The notes beneath the pieces are model-generated. The model was not told the DNA's origin and did not search any database. It saw only the letters and a list, made by a program, of their open reading frames with translations. A program made the position numbers and the translations under genes. A stretch of 64,000 nt of DNA, from contig NZ_BCPV01000003.1 in the NCBI RefSeq assembly GCF_001544135.1, positions 1 through 64,000 of the forward strand. Reading direction: 5' to 3'. Position 1 is the stretch's first letter; each line of letters begins with the position of its first letter. Source of the stretch: Geobacillus zalihae NBRC 101842 (GTDB taxonomy: Bacteria; Bacillota; Bacilli; Bacillales; Anoxybacillaceae). Of the stretch, positions 38,971 to 48,301 are shown piece after piece.

Positions 38971-40166
38971 CGCTCCGCCCCAAACAGCAGATGAACGAGC
39001 CGGTCTGCGGACGCTTCCACCATGTCGTCCGGCACATTTTGCCCGTTCGTGAAATAGGCGGCGGCAAGCCGGCTGTCAAGCAACACATTGACGATCGTTC
39101 CAAACGAGTCCGTCTCATCGAGCTTCGTCACGATCAGCCGATCGATCGGCAGGTGGGAAAAGTGGTTGTAAATCGTTTTCATATCGTCATACTTTCCCGT
39201 GGCGGCGAATACAAGAAACGTTTCCGTTTCGCTGTCAAACTCGAGCGTTTGCTGCAGTTCATCCACGTATTGCGGATTGCGGAAGTTGCGGCCAGCCGTA
39301 TCGACGAACACGAGATCGCAGCCGGCCAATTTCCGCTTCGCCGTCCGAAAATCGTCGGCATTGTAGCATACTTCCAACGGAGCGTGCAAAATGTCGGCAT
39401 ACGTCTTCAGTTGGTCGATGGCGGCGATCCGGTACGTGTCGGCCGTGATGAACCCGACTTTTTTCCCTTGCTCGAGGACGGCGCGCCCTGCCATTTTGGC
39501 GAGCGTCGTCGTTTTTCCAACCCCGGTCGGACCAAGCAAAATCATATACTTTTTTTGCTCCGCCGTTTTGACAAACGGAAGCGTCGACAATAGATCGCGC
39601 ACCGCTTCTTTCGTCCAGGCGGAGACCGCAGCGGGCGACCGGCCGTCTTTGTCGGCATACCACCGTTCAAGCAGGCGATCCATCACTTGGCGGACGTACA
39701 CATCCGCCATCCCTTGCCGAACGAGGCGCCGTTCCGCTTCCGCAAGCGGTGGAGGATACAAAAGCGAAGACGAGCGGGCGTTGAACTGACGGATGAGCGC
39801 CTTGACTTCCTCGATCTCACGGGCAAGCGAGCCGTCTTCCTCCCGCTCGGCCGCCGGCAAAGGGGCAAAGGACGCAGCAGCACTCAGCTGACGCGTCAAA
39901 GACGCGGCGGCACTCGGCTGACGCGTCAAAGACGCGGCGGCATCCGGCTGACGCGTCAAAGACGCGGCGGCATCCGGCTGACGCAGCGGCAGTGGATCCG
40001 GATCAACGCCGGCCAACACTTCGATCTTTTTTTTCGCAAACAGACCGAAAAATCCGCCGGTCTGCACGACTTTCGAGTGCAAAATGACGGCGTCGCGGCC
40101 AAGTTCGGCGCGAACCATTTTCATCGCTTCGTTCATGGACGGGGCGACAAATTTTTTCACTTTCAT
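38964..40166 (-). CDS. flhF: Flagellar SRP-type GTPase FlhF
   Basis: 400 residues: short basic N-terminal B region, a linker with four tandem 10-residue repeats of the form RQPDAAASLT (62-101), an N domain and a G domain with GPTGVGKT (212-219), DTAGRN and TKLDET. FlhF places and numbers flagella with FlhG. The repeat makes this linker unusual among FlhF proteins I know. ATG overlaps the flhA stop (ATGA), with GGTGGAA upstream. Confidence 0.95.
   Translation of the reverse strand: MKVKKFVAPSMNEAMKMVRAELGRDAVILHSKVVQTGGFFGLFAKKKIEVLAGVDPDPLPLRQPDAAASLTRQPDAAASLTRQPSAAASLTRQLSAAASFAPLPAAEREEDGSLAREIEEVKALIRQFNARSSSLLYPPPLAEAERRLVRQGMADVYVRQVMDRLLERWYADKDGRSPAAVSAWTKEAVRDLLSTLPFVKTAEQKKYMILLGPTGVGKTTTLAKMAGRAVLEQGKKVGFITADTYRIAAIDQLKTYADILHAPLEVCYNADDFRTAKRKLAGCDLVFVDTAGRNFRNPQYVDELQQTLEFDSETETFLVFAATGKYDDMKTIYNHFSHLPIDRLIVTKLDETDSFGTIVNVLLDSRLAAAYFTNGQNVPDDMVEASADRLVHLLFGAERW
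39871..39985 (-). repeat. Four tandem 30-bp repeats inside flhF
   Basis: Plus-strand units of 30 bp begin at 39871, 39901, 39931 and 39961, pattern GACGCGGCGGCATCCGGCTG then ACGCGTCAAA. The units at 39931 and 39961 share their first 20 bases; the outer parts have drifted. 30 bp is ten codons, so copy-number change keeps the FlhF frame. Confidence 0.95.
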
Positions 40167-42208
40167 TCGATTTCCACCATCCCCACGCTTTGAACTTCGA
40201 CATCCGTTTCAAGCTCGTTGTACGACAGCACCGGAACAGTCGGAAAATGGCGCTCGGTCAGCTGTCGGACGTACATGCGCACCGCCGGGGAGCAGAGCAA
40301 AATCGGCGTCTGGCCGGCGAACGGATAGCGTTCAAGCGCCGCGGCGACCGCTTCCACAAATGCCTGCGCCCGCGCCGGCTCGAGCGCCAAATAGCGGCCG
40401 TGTTCGGTTTGCTGCACGGCGTCGGCGATCGTTTTTTCCGCCCTGCCCGACAGCGTAATGACGCGCAGCGGCTCGCCCGGCACGGCGTACTGCGAGGTGA
40501 TTTGCCGCGCCAACGCTTGGCGGACGTATTCCGTCAACAAATCGGTGTCGCTGGTCAGGCGGGCAAAATCGGCAAGCGCCTCAAAAATGAGCGGCAAGTT
40601 GCGGATCGACACTTTCTCTTTCAGCAGCTTGGCGAGCACTTTTTGCACGTCGCCGACAGACAACGGATTCGGCGTCACATCGTCGACAAGCACCGGATAC
40701 GATTCTTTTAAATGATCGATCAGCTGTTTTGTTTCCTGACGCCCCAGCAGTTCGTGGGCATGGGCTTTCAGCACCTCCGTTAAGTGTGTCGAGACGACCG
40801 ATGGCGGGTCGACGACTGTATAGCCAAGCATTTCCGCCCGGTCTTTGACGGTCTCGGAAATCCATTTCGCCGGCAGACCAAACGCCGGCTCGATGGTGTC
40901 AATGCCATCAATCGAATCATCGTCAACTCCGGGGCTCATCGCCAAATAATGGTCAAGCAGCAGCTCGCCGCGCGCCACTTCCTCTCCTTTCACTTTGATC
41001 CGGTATTCATTCGGCTGCAACTGGATGTTGTCGCGAATGCGCACAACCGGGATGACAATGCCAAGCTCGAGCGCGAGCTGACGGCGAATCATGACGATCC
41101 GGTCAAGCAAATCCCCGCCTTGATTGGCATCAGCGAGCGGAATGAGCGCATAGCCGAACTCAAATTCAATCGGATCAATATGCAGCAGTTGGATGACGCT
41201 TTCCGGGCTTTTCAATTCGTCGGCGGCCGCCGCCTCCTCTTCCGGAGCGGCCAATGCCGCTTCTTCTTGCTTTTGCCGCTCGATAAATCGGTAGCCGCCA
41301 AGCGCCAGCAGCCCGGCAATCGGCATCGTCAACAAGTCGTTGATCGGCGTAAACAAGCCGAGCAGGAAAATCGTTCCTGCCGTGACGTACAACATTTTCG
41401 GAAACGCGAACAGCTGGCGCATAATATCGCCGCTCAAGTTGCTGTCCGACGCCGCCCGGGTGACGATGATGCCGGTCGCCGTGGAAATCAACAGCGCCGG
41501 AATTTGGCTGACGATGCCGTCGCCGACCGTCAAAAGCGTGTAGCGCTTTGCCGCCTCCCCTATATCCATTCCTTTCTCCACAACGCCGATCACCATGCCA
41601 AACAACATGTTGATGACGACGATAATGATGCCGGCGATGGCGTCGCCTTTCACAAATTTGCTTGCCCCGTCCATCGCTCCGTAAAAGTCGGCTTCTTGCG
41701 CCACTTTTTCCCGCCGCTTTCGGGCTTCTTGCTCCGAAATCATGCCGGCGTTCAAATCGGCGTCAATGCTCATCTGTTTGCCGGGCATCGCATCGAGCGT
41801 AAAGCGGGCCGCCACTTCCGAGACGCGCTCCGCCCCTTTGGTGATGACAACAAACTGGATGATGACCAAAATCAAAAACACGACAAACCCAACGACAACA
41901 TCGCCGCCAACGACGAACGTTCCGAACGTTTCAACGACGCCGCCCGCCTCCCCTTTGCTTAAAATCGAGCGGGTGGTTGACACATTCAGCCCGAGCCGAA
42001 ACAGCGTCAGCACTAAAAGCAATGACGGAAAAATGGAAAACTCAAGCGGCTCTTTCGTGTTCATCGCCGTCAGCAATACAAGCAAGGCAAGGGAAATATT
42101 GATGATGATCAAGACGCTCAACAGCCATGTCTGCAGCGGGATGACGAGCATGGCGACGATGAGCACGACAAGAAACAATACGGATAAATCTTTGATTTGC
42201 GCTTGCAT
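40163..42208 (-). CDS. flhA: Flagellar type III export gate protein FlhA
   Basis: 681 residues: eight N-terminal membrane helices (1-about 310) with the conserved FHIPEP-region equivalent LTLFRLGLNVSTTRSILS and MPGKQMSIDADLNAG, then a large cytoplasmic domain (about 330-681) that forms the export nonamer and binds chaperone-substrate complexes. ATG with AAGGAGAG 8 nt upstream. It lies between flhB and flhF as in B. subtilis. Confidence 0.97.
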   Translation of the reverse strand: MQAQIKDLSVLFLVVLIVAMLVIPLQTWLLSVLIIINISLALLVLLTAMNTKEPLEFSIFPSLLLVLTLFRLGLNVSTTRSILSKGEAGGVVETFGTFVVGGDVVVGFVVFLILVIIQFVVITKGAERVSEVAARFTLDAMPGKQMSIDADLNAGMISEQEARKRREKVAQEADFYGAMDGASKFVKGDAIAGIIIVVINMLFGMVIGVVEKGMDIGEAAKRYTLLTVGDGIVSQIPALLISTATGIIVTRAASDSNLSGDIMRQLFAFPKMLYVTAGTIFLLGLFTPINDLLTMPIAGLLALGGYRFIERQKQEEAALAAPEEEAAAADELKSPESVIQLLHIDPIEFEFGYALIPLADANQGGDLLDRIVMIRRQLALELGIVIPVVRIRDNIQLQPNEYRIKVKGEEVARGELLLDHYLAMSPGVDDDSIDGIDTIEPAFGLPAKWISETVKDRAEMLGYTVVDPPSVVSTHLTEVLKAHAHELLGRQETKQLIDHLKESYPVLVDDVTPNPLSVGDVQKVLAKLLKEKVSIRNLPLIFEALADFARLTSDTDLLTEYVRQALARQITSQYAVPGEPLRVITLSGRAEKTIADAVQQTEHGRYLALEPARAQAFVEAVAAALERYPFAGQTPILLCSPAVRMYVRQLTERHFPTVPVLSYNELETDVEVQSVGMVEIE

Positions 42209-42226
42209 GGTTTTCTCTCCTTGTTG

Positions 42227-43309
42227 CTACACGTTTCCTTTGAGCCGATAGACGTACGCCAAAATTTCCGCCACTGCCTTAAAAAACGCCTCTGGAATCA
42301 TGTCGCCGACTTCCGTCTGGCGGTAGAGCGCCTGCGCAAGCGGGCGATTTTCGACCGTCACGACGCCATGGGTTTTCGCCACTTCCTTGATTTTCAACGC
42401 CATATAATCCGCCCCTTTCGCGACGACGACTGGCGCTTCCATCTTGCCGTCTTCATACTTGAGGGCAACGGCGTAATGCGTCGGGTTGGTAATGACGACA
42501 TCCGCGTTCGGCACTTCCTGCATCATCCGCCTCATCGCCATCTCACGCTGTTTTTGCTTGATGCGCGATTTGATGAGTGGATCGCCTTCCGTCTTTTTGT
42601 ATTCATCTTTAATGTCCTGTTTGGACATGCGGATGCTTTTTTCAAATTCAAACCGCTGATACAAGTAATCAAACAGCGCTAAAAACAAGAGCGCCCCCGC
42701 GGCGTACAGCCCCATTTTCACCGTCAAGCCGCCGACGACAGTCAAAGCCTCACCCGGCGTCTTGGAAACGAGCGCCGCAAGCTCGCTTCGTTCGGCCAAC
42801 AGCGCCGCAAACACGACCGCACCGATGATTCCAGCTTTTAACACGGATTTCAACAGCTCGACCAAGGCGCGCAACGAAAACAGCCGTTTCATTCCTTGCA
42901 CGGGATTGAGGCGGTTCCCATCCATTTTTAACGGTTCAACGGTGAACAAGGCGCCGATTTGCAAAAAGTTGGCCAACCCAGCCGCCAGCACTGCGGCGGC
43001 GAACAGCGGCGCCAAAAGCAAGGATGCATGGGAAAGCCAGTCAAGAAACAGCCGGTGAAGCGAGTCAACCGTCAACGAAGGGGAGGCAGAATCGGACAAG
43101 GCGCGGGCGAACAACCGCAGCAGACCGTCCCGCTCGTACGCCCCCGCCAAGGACAAAGCAAGAAATGAAGCAAGCAACACGGAAGCGGAGACGACATCAC
43201 CGCTTTTGGCCACCTGTCCTTTTTCCCGCACTTCTTGCCGTTTGCGAGGCGTCGCCTTTTCCGTTTTTTCCCCAGCGAAAAATTGCAAATCGAGCCGCCA
43301 CTCGCCCAT
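42227..43309 (-). CDS. flhB: Flagellar export substrate-specificity switch FlhB
   Basis: 360 residues: EKTEKATPRKRQEVREKGQV N-terminus, four membrane helices and a cytoplasmic domain with the NPTH autocleavage site in VVITNPTHYAVAL. Cleavage switches export from rod/hook to filament proteins, together with FliK. ATG with a G-rich GGGGGGCGG ribosome site that lies at the end of fliR. Confidence 0.97.
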   Translation of the reverse strand: MGEWRLDLQFFAGEKTEKATPRKRQEVREKGQVAKSGDVVSASVLLASFLALSLAGAYERDGLLRLFARALSDSASPSLTVDSLHRLFLDWLSHASLLLAPLFAAAVLAAGLANFLQIGALFTVEPLKMDGNRLNPVQGMKRLFSLRALVELLKSVLKAGIIGAVVFAALLAERSELAALVSKTPGEALTVVGGLTVKMGLYAAGALLFLALFDYLYQRFEFEKSIRMSKQDIKDEYKKTEGDPLIKSRIKQKQREMAMRRMMQEVPNADVVITNPTHYAVALKYEDGKMEAPVVVAKGADYMALKIKEVAKTHGVVTVENRPLAQALYRQTEVGDMIPEAFFKAVAEILAYVYRLKGNV

Positions 43310-43310
43310 C

Positions 43311-44084
43311 TTATCCGCCCCCCAACAGCCGCATCAACTCGCGCAACGAGGCAAACATGAAGTGAAATACACTGCGCGCCGCAAGCAATATCGTCCCAAT
43401 CCCCGCCAACAGGAGCAAAAACGCCGCTGCCGTTTTGGCGGAAAAGCCGACCGCAAAAATGTTCATTTGCGGCACCGCGCGGGCGATGATGCCAAGCGCC
43501 ACGTCGACTAAAAAGAGCGATCCGACAAGCGGGGCCGCCATTTGGAAAGCGGCGGCGAACATCGCAGCAAACGCCCGCACCGCGTATTCCACCGCCCGAC
43601 CGTCAGCAACGTGCGGCAGGCGGTCAAGCGGCAACCAATGATAGCTGTAAAACATGCCGTCAAGCAGCAAATGGTGGCCATCGAGAGCGAGCAAAAGCAG
43701 CAGGGCGAGCAAATGAAGATATTCGCCAAGCAGCGGGCTTTGCGCTCCAGTTTGCGGGTCGATGACGTTGGCGATGGCAAACCCGATTTGAAAATCGATC
43801 AAGCCGCCGGCGATTTGCATCGCCGCCATGAGGATCGCTGCCAGCAGCCCGAGCGCCAATCCGACGAGCGCTTCTTTTACGACAAGCAATACATACACAC
43901 CGTCAAGCGCCAACACCGGTTTGGGCATCGCCAAAAACAACAGCCAGCTGAACAAAAACGCCAATCCGGCTTTATACGAAGCCGGCACGGTCCGATAGGA
44001 AAACAACGGCATCGCCGCGAAAAACGAAGCGGCGCGGACAAAGACGAGCAAAAACGCCGGAAAATAAGTCCATGCTTGTTCCAT
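43311..44084 (-). CDS. fliR: Flagellar export gate protein FliR
   Basis: 257 residues, six predicted membrane helices; FVRAASFFAAMPLFSYRTVP, ALGLLAAILMAAMQIAGG-type helix and IGFAIANVIDPQTG are typical. It forms the FliP5Q4R1 export gate with the next two products. ATG 6 nt after the fliQ stop without a strong Shine-Dalgarno, so translation probably depends on ribosomes finishing fliQ. Confidence 0.96.
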   Translation of the reverse strand: MEQAWTYFPAFLLVFVRAASFFAAMPLFSYRTVPASYKAGLAFLFSWLLFLAMPKPVLALDGVYVLLVVKEALVGLALGLLAAILMAAMQIAGGLIDFQIGFAIANVIDPQTGAQSPLLGEYLHLLALLLLLALDGHHLLLDGMFYSYHWLPLDRLPHVADGRAVEYAVRAFAAMFAAAFQMAAPLVGSLFLVDVALGIIARAVPQMNIFAVGFSAKTAAAFLLLLAGIGTILLAARSVFHFMFASLRELMRLLGGG

Positions 44085-44090
44085 CGCCGA

Positions 44091-44360
44091 TCAGCCTATA
44101 AACGAAGCAAGATTGTTGAAAATATCGTGCGCGTACGACACCATTTTCGAGAGCATCCACGGCCCAAAAAACACAAGTCCAAGCAAGACGGCGACGATTT
44201 TCGGCACAAACGCGAGCGTCTGCTCTTGAATTTGCGTCGCCGCCTGGAAAATGCTGACGACAAGCCCGACGGCAAGGGACAACAACAAGAGCGGCCCGCA
44301 GACGACAAGCACGATATACACGCCTTGTTCAGCAAGGCGGATGATGAAATCGGCACTCAT
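44091..44360 (-). CDS. fliQ: Flagellar export gate protein FliQ
   Basis: 89 residues, two membrane helices joined by the conserved FQAATQIQEQTLAFVPKI loop. ATG 44360 has AGGTGG 5 nt upstream and gives the usual family length; an in-frame GTG inside that ribosome site is rejected. Confidence 0.97.
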   Translation of the reverse strand: MSADFIIRLAEQGVYIVLVVCGPLLLLSLAVGLVVSIFQAATQIQEQTLAFVPKIVAVLLGLVFFGPWMLSKMVSYAHDIFNNLASFIG

Positions 44361-44375
44361 AAACGCCACCTATCT

Positions 44376-45044
44376 TTATTGAAAACTTTGCAACAATGAT
44401 TTGACGACCAAATGCCAGCCATCAACAAGGACAAACAATAAAATTTTAAACGGCAGCGAAATCATCACGGGCGGCAGCATCATCATCCCCATCGACATTA
44501 AGACGCTGGCGACGATCATGTCGATGACTAAAAACGGAATAAAAATCATAAAGCCCATTTGAAACGCCGTTTTCAACTCACTGATGGCAAACGCCGGCAC
44601 GAGCGCGGTCATCGGGATGTCGTTGACCGTTTTCGGCTGTTTGGCGCCGCTGTATGATAAAAACAGCGCCAAATCTTCCTGCCTGGTGTATTGGCTCATA
44701 AACTGCTTCAGCGGAACAGCCGCCCGTTCATACGCCTCCTCCAAGTCAATTTTGTCGGCAAACAGCGGCTGCAATGCCTGATCGTTGATGTCTTTCCAAG
44801 TCGGCGCCATAATGAAAAACGTTAAAAACAAGGCGAGCCCGACGAGCACTTGGTTCGGCGGCATCTGCTGCGTGCCGAGCGCCGTGCGCACAAACGACAA
44901 AACGATGACGATGCGGGTAAAACATGTCATCATAATGAGAATGCCGGGTGCGATCGACAACACGGTGAGCAACAGAAGAAGCTTCACCGCTGTCGACACG
45001 TGCTCGGGAGCCATCGAATCAAACATATGGACAAATTCACTCAT
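44376..45044 (-). CDS. fliP: Flagellar export gate protein FliP
   Basis: 222 residues, four membrane helices: MTCFTRIVIVLSFVRTALG, QMPPNQVLVGLALFLTFFIM, IPFLVIDMIVASVLMSMGM and a VDGWHLVVKSL end. No long cleaved signal peptide is apparent in this short Firmicute form. The start overlaps the fliZ stop by 8 nt, with AAAGGGA upstream. Confidence 0.97.
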   Translation of the reverse strand: MSEFVHMFDSMAPEHVSTAVKLLLLLTVLSIAPGILIMMTCFTRIVIVLSFVRTALGTQQMPPNQVLVGLALFLTFFIMAPTWKDINDQALQPLFADKIDLEEAYERAAVPLKQFMSQYTRQEDLALFLSYSGAKQPKTVNDIPMTALVPAFAISELKTAFQMGFMIFIPFLVIDMIVASVLMSMGMMMLPPVMISLPFKILLFVLVDGWHLVVKSLLQSFQ

Positions 45045-45693
45045 CGTCCGCCGTCCCTTTCTTCTTCAACCGATTGAGCCACTCGTTTCGCTTTTCGGCC
45101 ATTTGCTTCATCTCCTCCGCCAACAGCGCCGAAAACGACGGCGGCAAACCGTTTTTCCGCTTTGATTTCCCCGTCCACTCGCCTCGAAGGAAGGAGCCAA
45201 GCCGGCCCAACTCCGCCATTCGCTCCAACCGTGCGCGATGTTGCTCCAACAGTTCATTCATTTCTTGTTCGTCTTCAATTTCTTTCAGAAGCTGAATCGA
45301 ATCACCGACACCGATGACGAGCAGCCGACGGCCGACTTTAATGAGCTGTACAGAGCGGTTCGTCCCGACGCTCGTCCCGCCGAGATGCTCGATGACGCCC
45401 TTTTGGCTTGAAACAAACGACTGACGGCGGGACATCCACCTTAACACCGCATAAAGGAGAATGAGGACAAAGGCGGTCGCGCCGATGAGCCGAAGCACAT
45501 CGGAAGCGGAAACCGCATCAGCGGCTTGATTCGCTGTTTGGTTTGTCTGCTGCCCGGAAGGAGCTGACGGCCCGCATGAATCGGGATGCTGCAGACAGTC
45601 GGCGACCGTGGGGCTTTGGGCGGCCGATGCCGGCGTCGGCCCCAAAGCAATGGCTGCTGCCAGCAAAACGGCCGCCCAGCGCCAAATTGCCAT
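45037..45693 (-). CDS. fliZ: FliO-type export chaperone FliZ
   Basis: 218 residues: signal peptide (IWRWAAVLLAAAIALG, cleavage likely after ASA), a short extracytoplasmic part with two Cys, one membrane helix (about 65-85) and a cytoplasmic FliO domain with RSVQLIKVGRRLLVIGVGD. FliO proteins assist FliP pentamer formation. The ATG at 45693 has AGAGGTGG 6 nt upstream; a longer in-frame reading back into cheY is rejected. Confidence 0.93.
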   Translation of the reverse strand: MAIWRWAAVLLAAAIALGPTPASAAQSPTVADCLQHPDSCGPSAPSGQQTNQTANQAADAVSASDVLRLIGATAFVLILLYAVLRWMSRRQSFVSSQKGVIEHLGGTSVGTNRSVQLIKVGRRLLVIGVGDSIQLLKEIEDEQEMNELLEQHRARLERMAELGRLGSFLRGEWTGKSKRKNGLPPSFSALLAEEMKQMAEKRNEWLNRLKKKGTADDE

Positions 45694-45712
45694 CGTTTCC
45701 ACCTCTGATCGC

Positions 45713-46072
45713 TCACCCGATCGTTTTGTTGATCGCTTCGATGACGCGGTCGGCTTGGAACGGCTTGACCACAAAATCTTTCGCCCCGGCTTGAATGGCA
45801 TCAATCACCATTGCCTGCTGCCCCATCGCGGAGCACATAATGACTTTGGCATTGCTGTCGATTTTTTTAATTTCCTTGAGCGCCGCAATCCCATCCATCT
45901 CCGGCATCGTAATATCCATTGTCACGACATCGGGCCGCGTTTCCTTGTATTTCTCGATCGCCTGCCGTCCATCGGCCGCTTCGGCGACGACTTCATGTCC
46001 GTTTTTCGTCAAAATGTCTTTAATCATCATGCGCATAAATGCCGCATCATCAACGACAAGCACTCTTGCCAT
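45713..46072 (-). CDS. cheY: Chemotaxis response regulator CheY
   Basis: 119 residues, single receiver domain: acidic pair D8-D9, phospho-acceptor Asp53 in VVTMDITMPEMDG, Ser/Thr in MCSAMGQ and Lys in VVKPFQ. CheY-P binds FliM and FliY to set rotation sense. ATG with GGGAGGTT/AGGGG upstream. Encoded directly downstream of fliY. Confidence 0.98.
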   Translation of the reverse strand: MARVLVVDDAAFMRMMIKDILTKNGHEVVAEAADGRQAIEKYKETRPDVVTMDITMPEMDGIAALKEIKKIDSNAKVIMCSAMGQQAMVIDAIQAGAKDFVVKPFQADRVIEAINKTIG

Positions 46073-46097
46073 GTCCCCTAACCTCCCAAACGCCTGT

Positions 46098-47279
46098 TTA
46101 TTTTAACTTTGTCAGCCGATCGCTTTGGCTGATGATGTCCGTGATGCGGACGCCGAAATTTTCATCGATGACGACAACCTCGCCTTTCGCGATCAGCTTG
46201 TTGTTGACAAACACATCGACCGGTTCGCCGGCCAGTTTATCGAGCTCAATGATCGATCCAGTCGACAGCTGCAAAATTTCCTGCACCGACCGCTTCGTCC
46301 GCCCGAGTTCAACCGTCACCTGCAGCGGCACATCAAACAGCAGCTCCAAATTGCGCGCCTCCGTTGCCGCAAGCGGCGGGGCATCGAACTCGACGAAATC
46401 GGCGGTTTGAATATGCCGAGCGGCTGCACCCTCCCTCTCCTTGTCCGCCCGCCCAGCCGGCGGTCCATCCGTCGAGCGGCTCGCCGCTTCTGAAGCGGCC
46501 GCACCGCCGTTTGCCTGAACGTCAATTGGAACAGGCTGCGGCTCGCGAAACGGCCGGTCGTCCGCCGACGACTTAAGGCTCACTTCCGCTGCCCCCGGCT
46601 CCTCAAGCGGCGAGCCGAGCAATTGGGCAACCAATTCTTTCGCGAAATCGATCGGCAACAGCTGCATAATGCTTGAGTCGATCAACTCGCCAATTTTGAG
46701 CCGAAATGACACTTTAATGAAAAAGTCTTCGTCCGGCAAATATTCCATCCCTTTTCCTTCCGCTAAATCAAGCAGATGGAGCGTCGGCGGGGAAATATCA
46801 ACCCGCTTGCCAAAGACGGTCGACATCGACGTCGCCGCTGAACCCATCATTTGGTTCATCGCTTCTTGAACAGCGCTCAGCTGAATCTCTCCGAGCGGAC
46901 CATCGGCCGCCGTTCCGTCGCCGCCAAGCATTAAATCAGCGATAATCGCCGCGTCTTGCTGTTTAATGACCAACAAGTTTGTCCCGAGCAGCCCTTCCGT
47001 ATAGTTGACTTGGATGGCGACATATGGCTGCGGAAATTCATCCGCGACGCTTGTGCGCTCGATAATGGACACGCTTGGCGTCGTAATTTCCACCTTTTGG
47101 TTCAATAACATCGACAGGGCAGTGGCCGAACTGCCGAAAGAAATATTGCCGATTTCCCCAAGGGCGTCCTGCTCAAGCGGAGAGAGAAGATCATGAAGCG
47201 CCGGAATAGGTCCGTCGCTGTCCATTCCGCGCAACAAAGCATCAATTTCATCCTGCGACAACATTCCATCATTCATCAT
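46098..47279 (-). CDS. fliY: Flagellar switch protein and CheY-P phosphatase FliY
   Basis: 393 residues: N-terminal FliM-like CheY-binding peptide (MLSQDEIDALLRGM), CheC-like phosphatase domain with both sites (GEIGNISFGSSA and SAVQEAMNQMMGSA), a Pro/Ala-rich linker (about 235-300) and a FliN-type C-terminal domain (VPLQVTVELGRTKRSVQEIL). It replaces FliN in the C-ring of Firmicutes. ATG overlaps the fliM end by 11 nt, with GAGGGGG upstream. Confidence 0.96.
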   Translation of the reverse strand: MMNDGMLSQDEIDALLRGMDSDGPIPALHDLLSPLEQDALGEIGNISFGSSATALSMLLNQKVEITTPSVSIIERTSVADEFPQPYVAIQVNYTEGLLGTNLLVIKQQDAAIIADLMLGGDGTAADGPLGEIQLSAVQEAMNQMMGSAATSMSTVFGKRVDISPPTLHLLDLAEGKGMEYLPDEDFFIKVSFRLKIGELIDSSIMQLLPIDFAKELVAQLLGSPLEEPGAAEVSLKSSADDRPFREPQPVPIDVQANGGAAASEAASRSTDGPPAGRADKEREGAAARHIQTADFVEFDAPPLAATEARNLELLFDVPLQVTVELGRTKRSVQEILQLSTGSIIELDKLAGEPVDVFVNNKLIAKGEVVVIDENFGVRITDIISQSDRLTKLK

Positions 47280-48273
47280 GGTCGTCTTCGTCCCCCTCGA
47301 TCATCGCTAAAATTTGCACCGCCAGCTTTTTGTTCCGCTTCCCCGGCTGGCCGATAAACTTTGGAATATGGCCGATTTTGACCACGAGCGGCTCATGAAT
47401 CGACTGCTCGAGCTGAATGACATCGCCGGCCTCGAGTTGAAGAAATTCATTGACCGTGATGACCGCCGTTCCCAGTTCAGCGATAATCGGCAATTTTGCC
47501 GCGCGGATGCGCTGTTCGATCCGTTTCGCTTCCTCGGGGGAACGCTCCTTTTTTTGCGCCTGCATCCAGTAATGCACCGACAGCCGCGGCATAATCGGCT
47601 CCAAGACGACATGCGGAATGCACACATTCATCATGCCGCGCGCTTCGCCGATTTGCGTGTTGAGCGAAATGACGACAACGGTGTCGTTCGGCGCAATCAT
47701 GCGCAAAAACTGCGGATTGACTTCAAAATCGACAAAGAGCGGGTCGACTTCCGCCACCGATTCCCAAGCGTCGCGCCAATGGACAAACGCCTTGTCAAAC
47801 AAATTGGACATGATGCGTGTTTCAATCTCCGTCAAATGCTCCACTTTATCCATCCCGACGCCGCGCCCGCCCATCACCCGGTCAAGCATGGCGTAAGCGA
47901 TGTTCGGGTTGACTTCCAAAAGGACATGCCCGCCGAGCGGCGGCACCTCAAAGACATTGATGATCGTCATTTTTGGGATGGAGCGGACAAATTCTTCGTA
48001 TGGAATTTGGTCGGCCGATGCGACCGAAATTTGCACATATGTTCGCAGCTGGGCGGAAAAAAACGTTGTCAGCAGACGGGCGAAATTTTCATGAATGCGC
48101 GTCAGGCTGCGGATTTGATCTTTGGAAAACCGGAGCGCCCGCCGAAAATCATACGTTTTGACGCGTCGGCCTTCCTCCTCTTTTTTCAGCTCCTCCGCGC
48201 TCATCTCCCCTGCAGAAAGCGCCGCGAGCAACGCGTCAATTTCGCTTTGCGACAATACTTCCCCGGCCGTCAT
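47269..48273 (-). CDS. fliM: Flagellar motor switch protein FliM
   Basis: 334 residues: CheY-P binding peptide VLSQSEIDALLAAL at the N-terminus, CheC-like middle domain that contacts FliG (FEVPPLGGHVLLEVNPN, DRVMGGRG) and FliN-like C-terminal domain. A strongly acidic tail EGDEDDHDE is encoded across the fliY start. ATG with GGAAGGGGGGA upstream. Confidence 0.97.
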   Translation of the reverse strand: MTAGEVLSQSEIDALLAALSAGEMSAEELKKEEEGRRVKTYDFRRALRFSKDQIRSLTRIHENFARLLTTFFSAQLRTYVQISVASADQIPYEEFVRSIPKMTIINVFEVPPLGGHVLLEVNPNIAYAMLDRVMGGRGVGMDKVEHLTEIETRIMSNLFDKAFVHWRDAWESVAEVDPLFVDFEVNPQFLRMIAPNDTVVVISLNTQIGEARGMMNVCIPHVVLEPIMPRLSVHYWMQAQKKERSPEEAKRIEQRIRAAKLPIIAELGTAVITVNEFLQLEAGDVIQLEQSIHEPLVVKIGHIPKFIGQPGKRNKKLAVQILAMIEGDEDDHDE

Positions 48274-48301
48274 TTCATCTTCCCCCCTTCCAATGACAGG
48301 G

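Noticed and set aside
39871-39985. CRISPR-like spaced repeat
   Set aside because: The 30-bp units are directly adjacent without spacers and translate as in-frame protein repeats in flhF.
40784-41962. 392-codon plus-strand open frame opposite flhA
   Set aside because: Antisense shadow: composition dominated by Arg, Asp, His and Asn with no recognisable domain.
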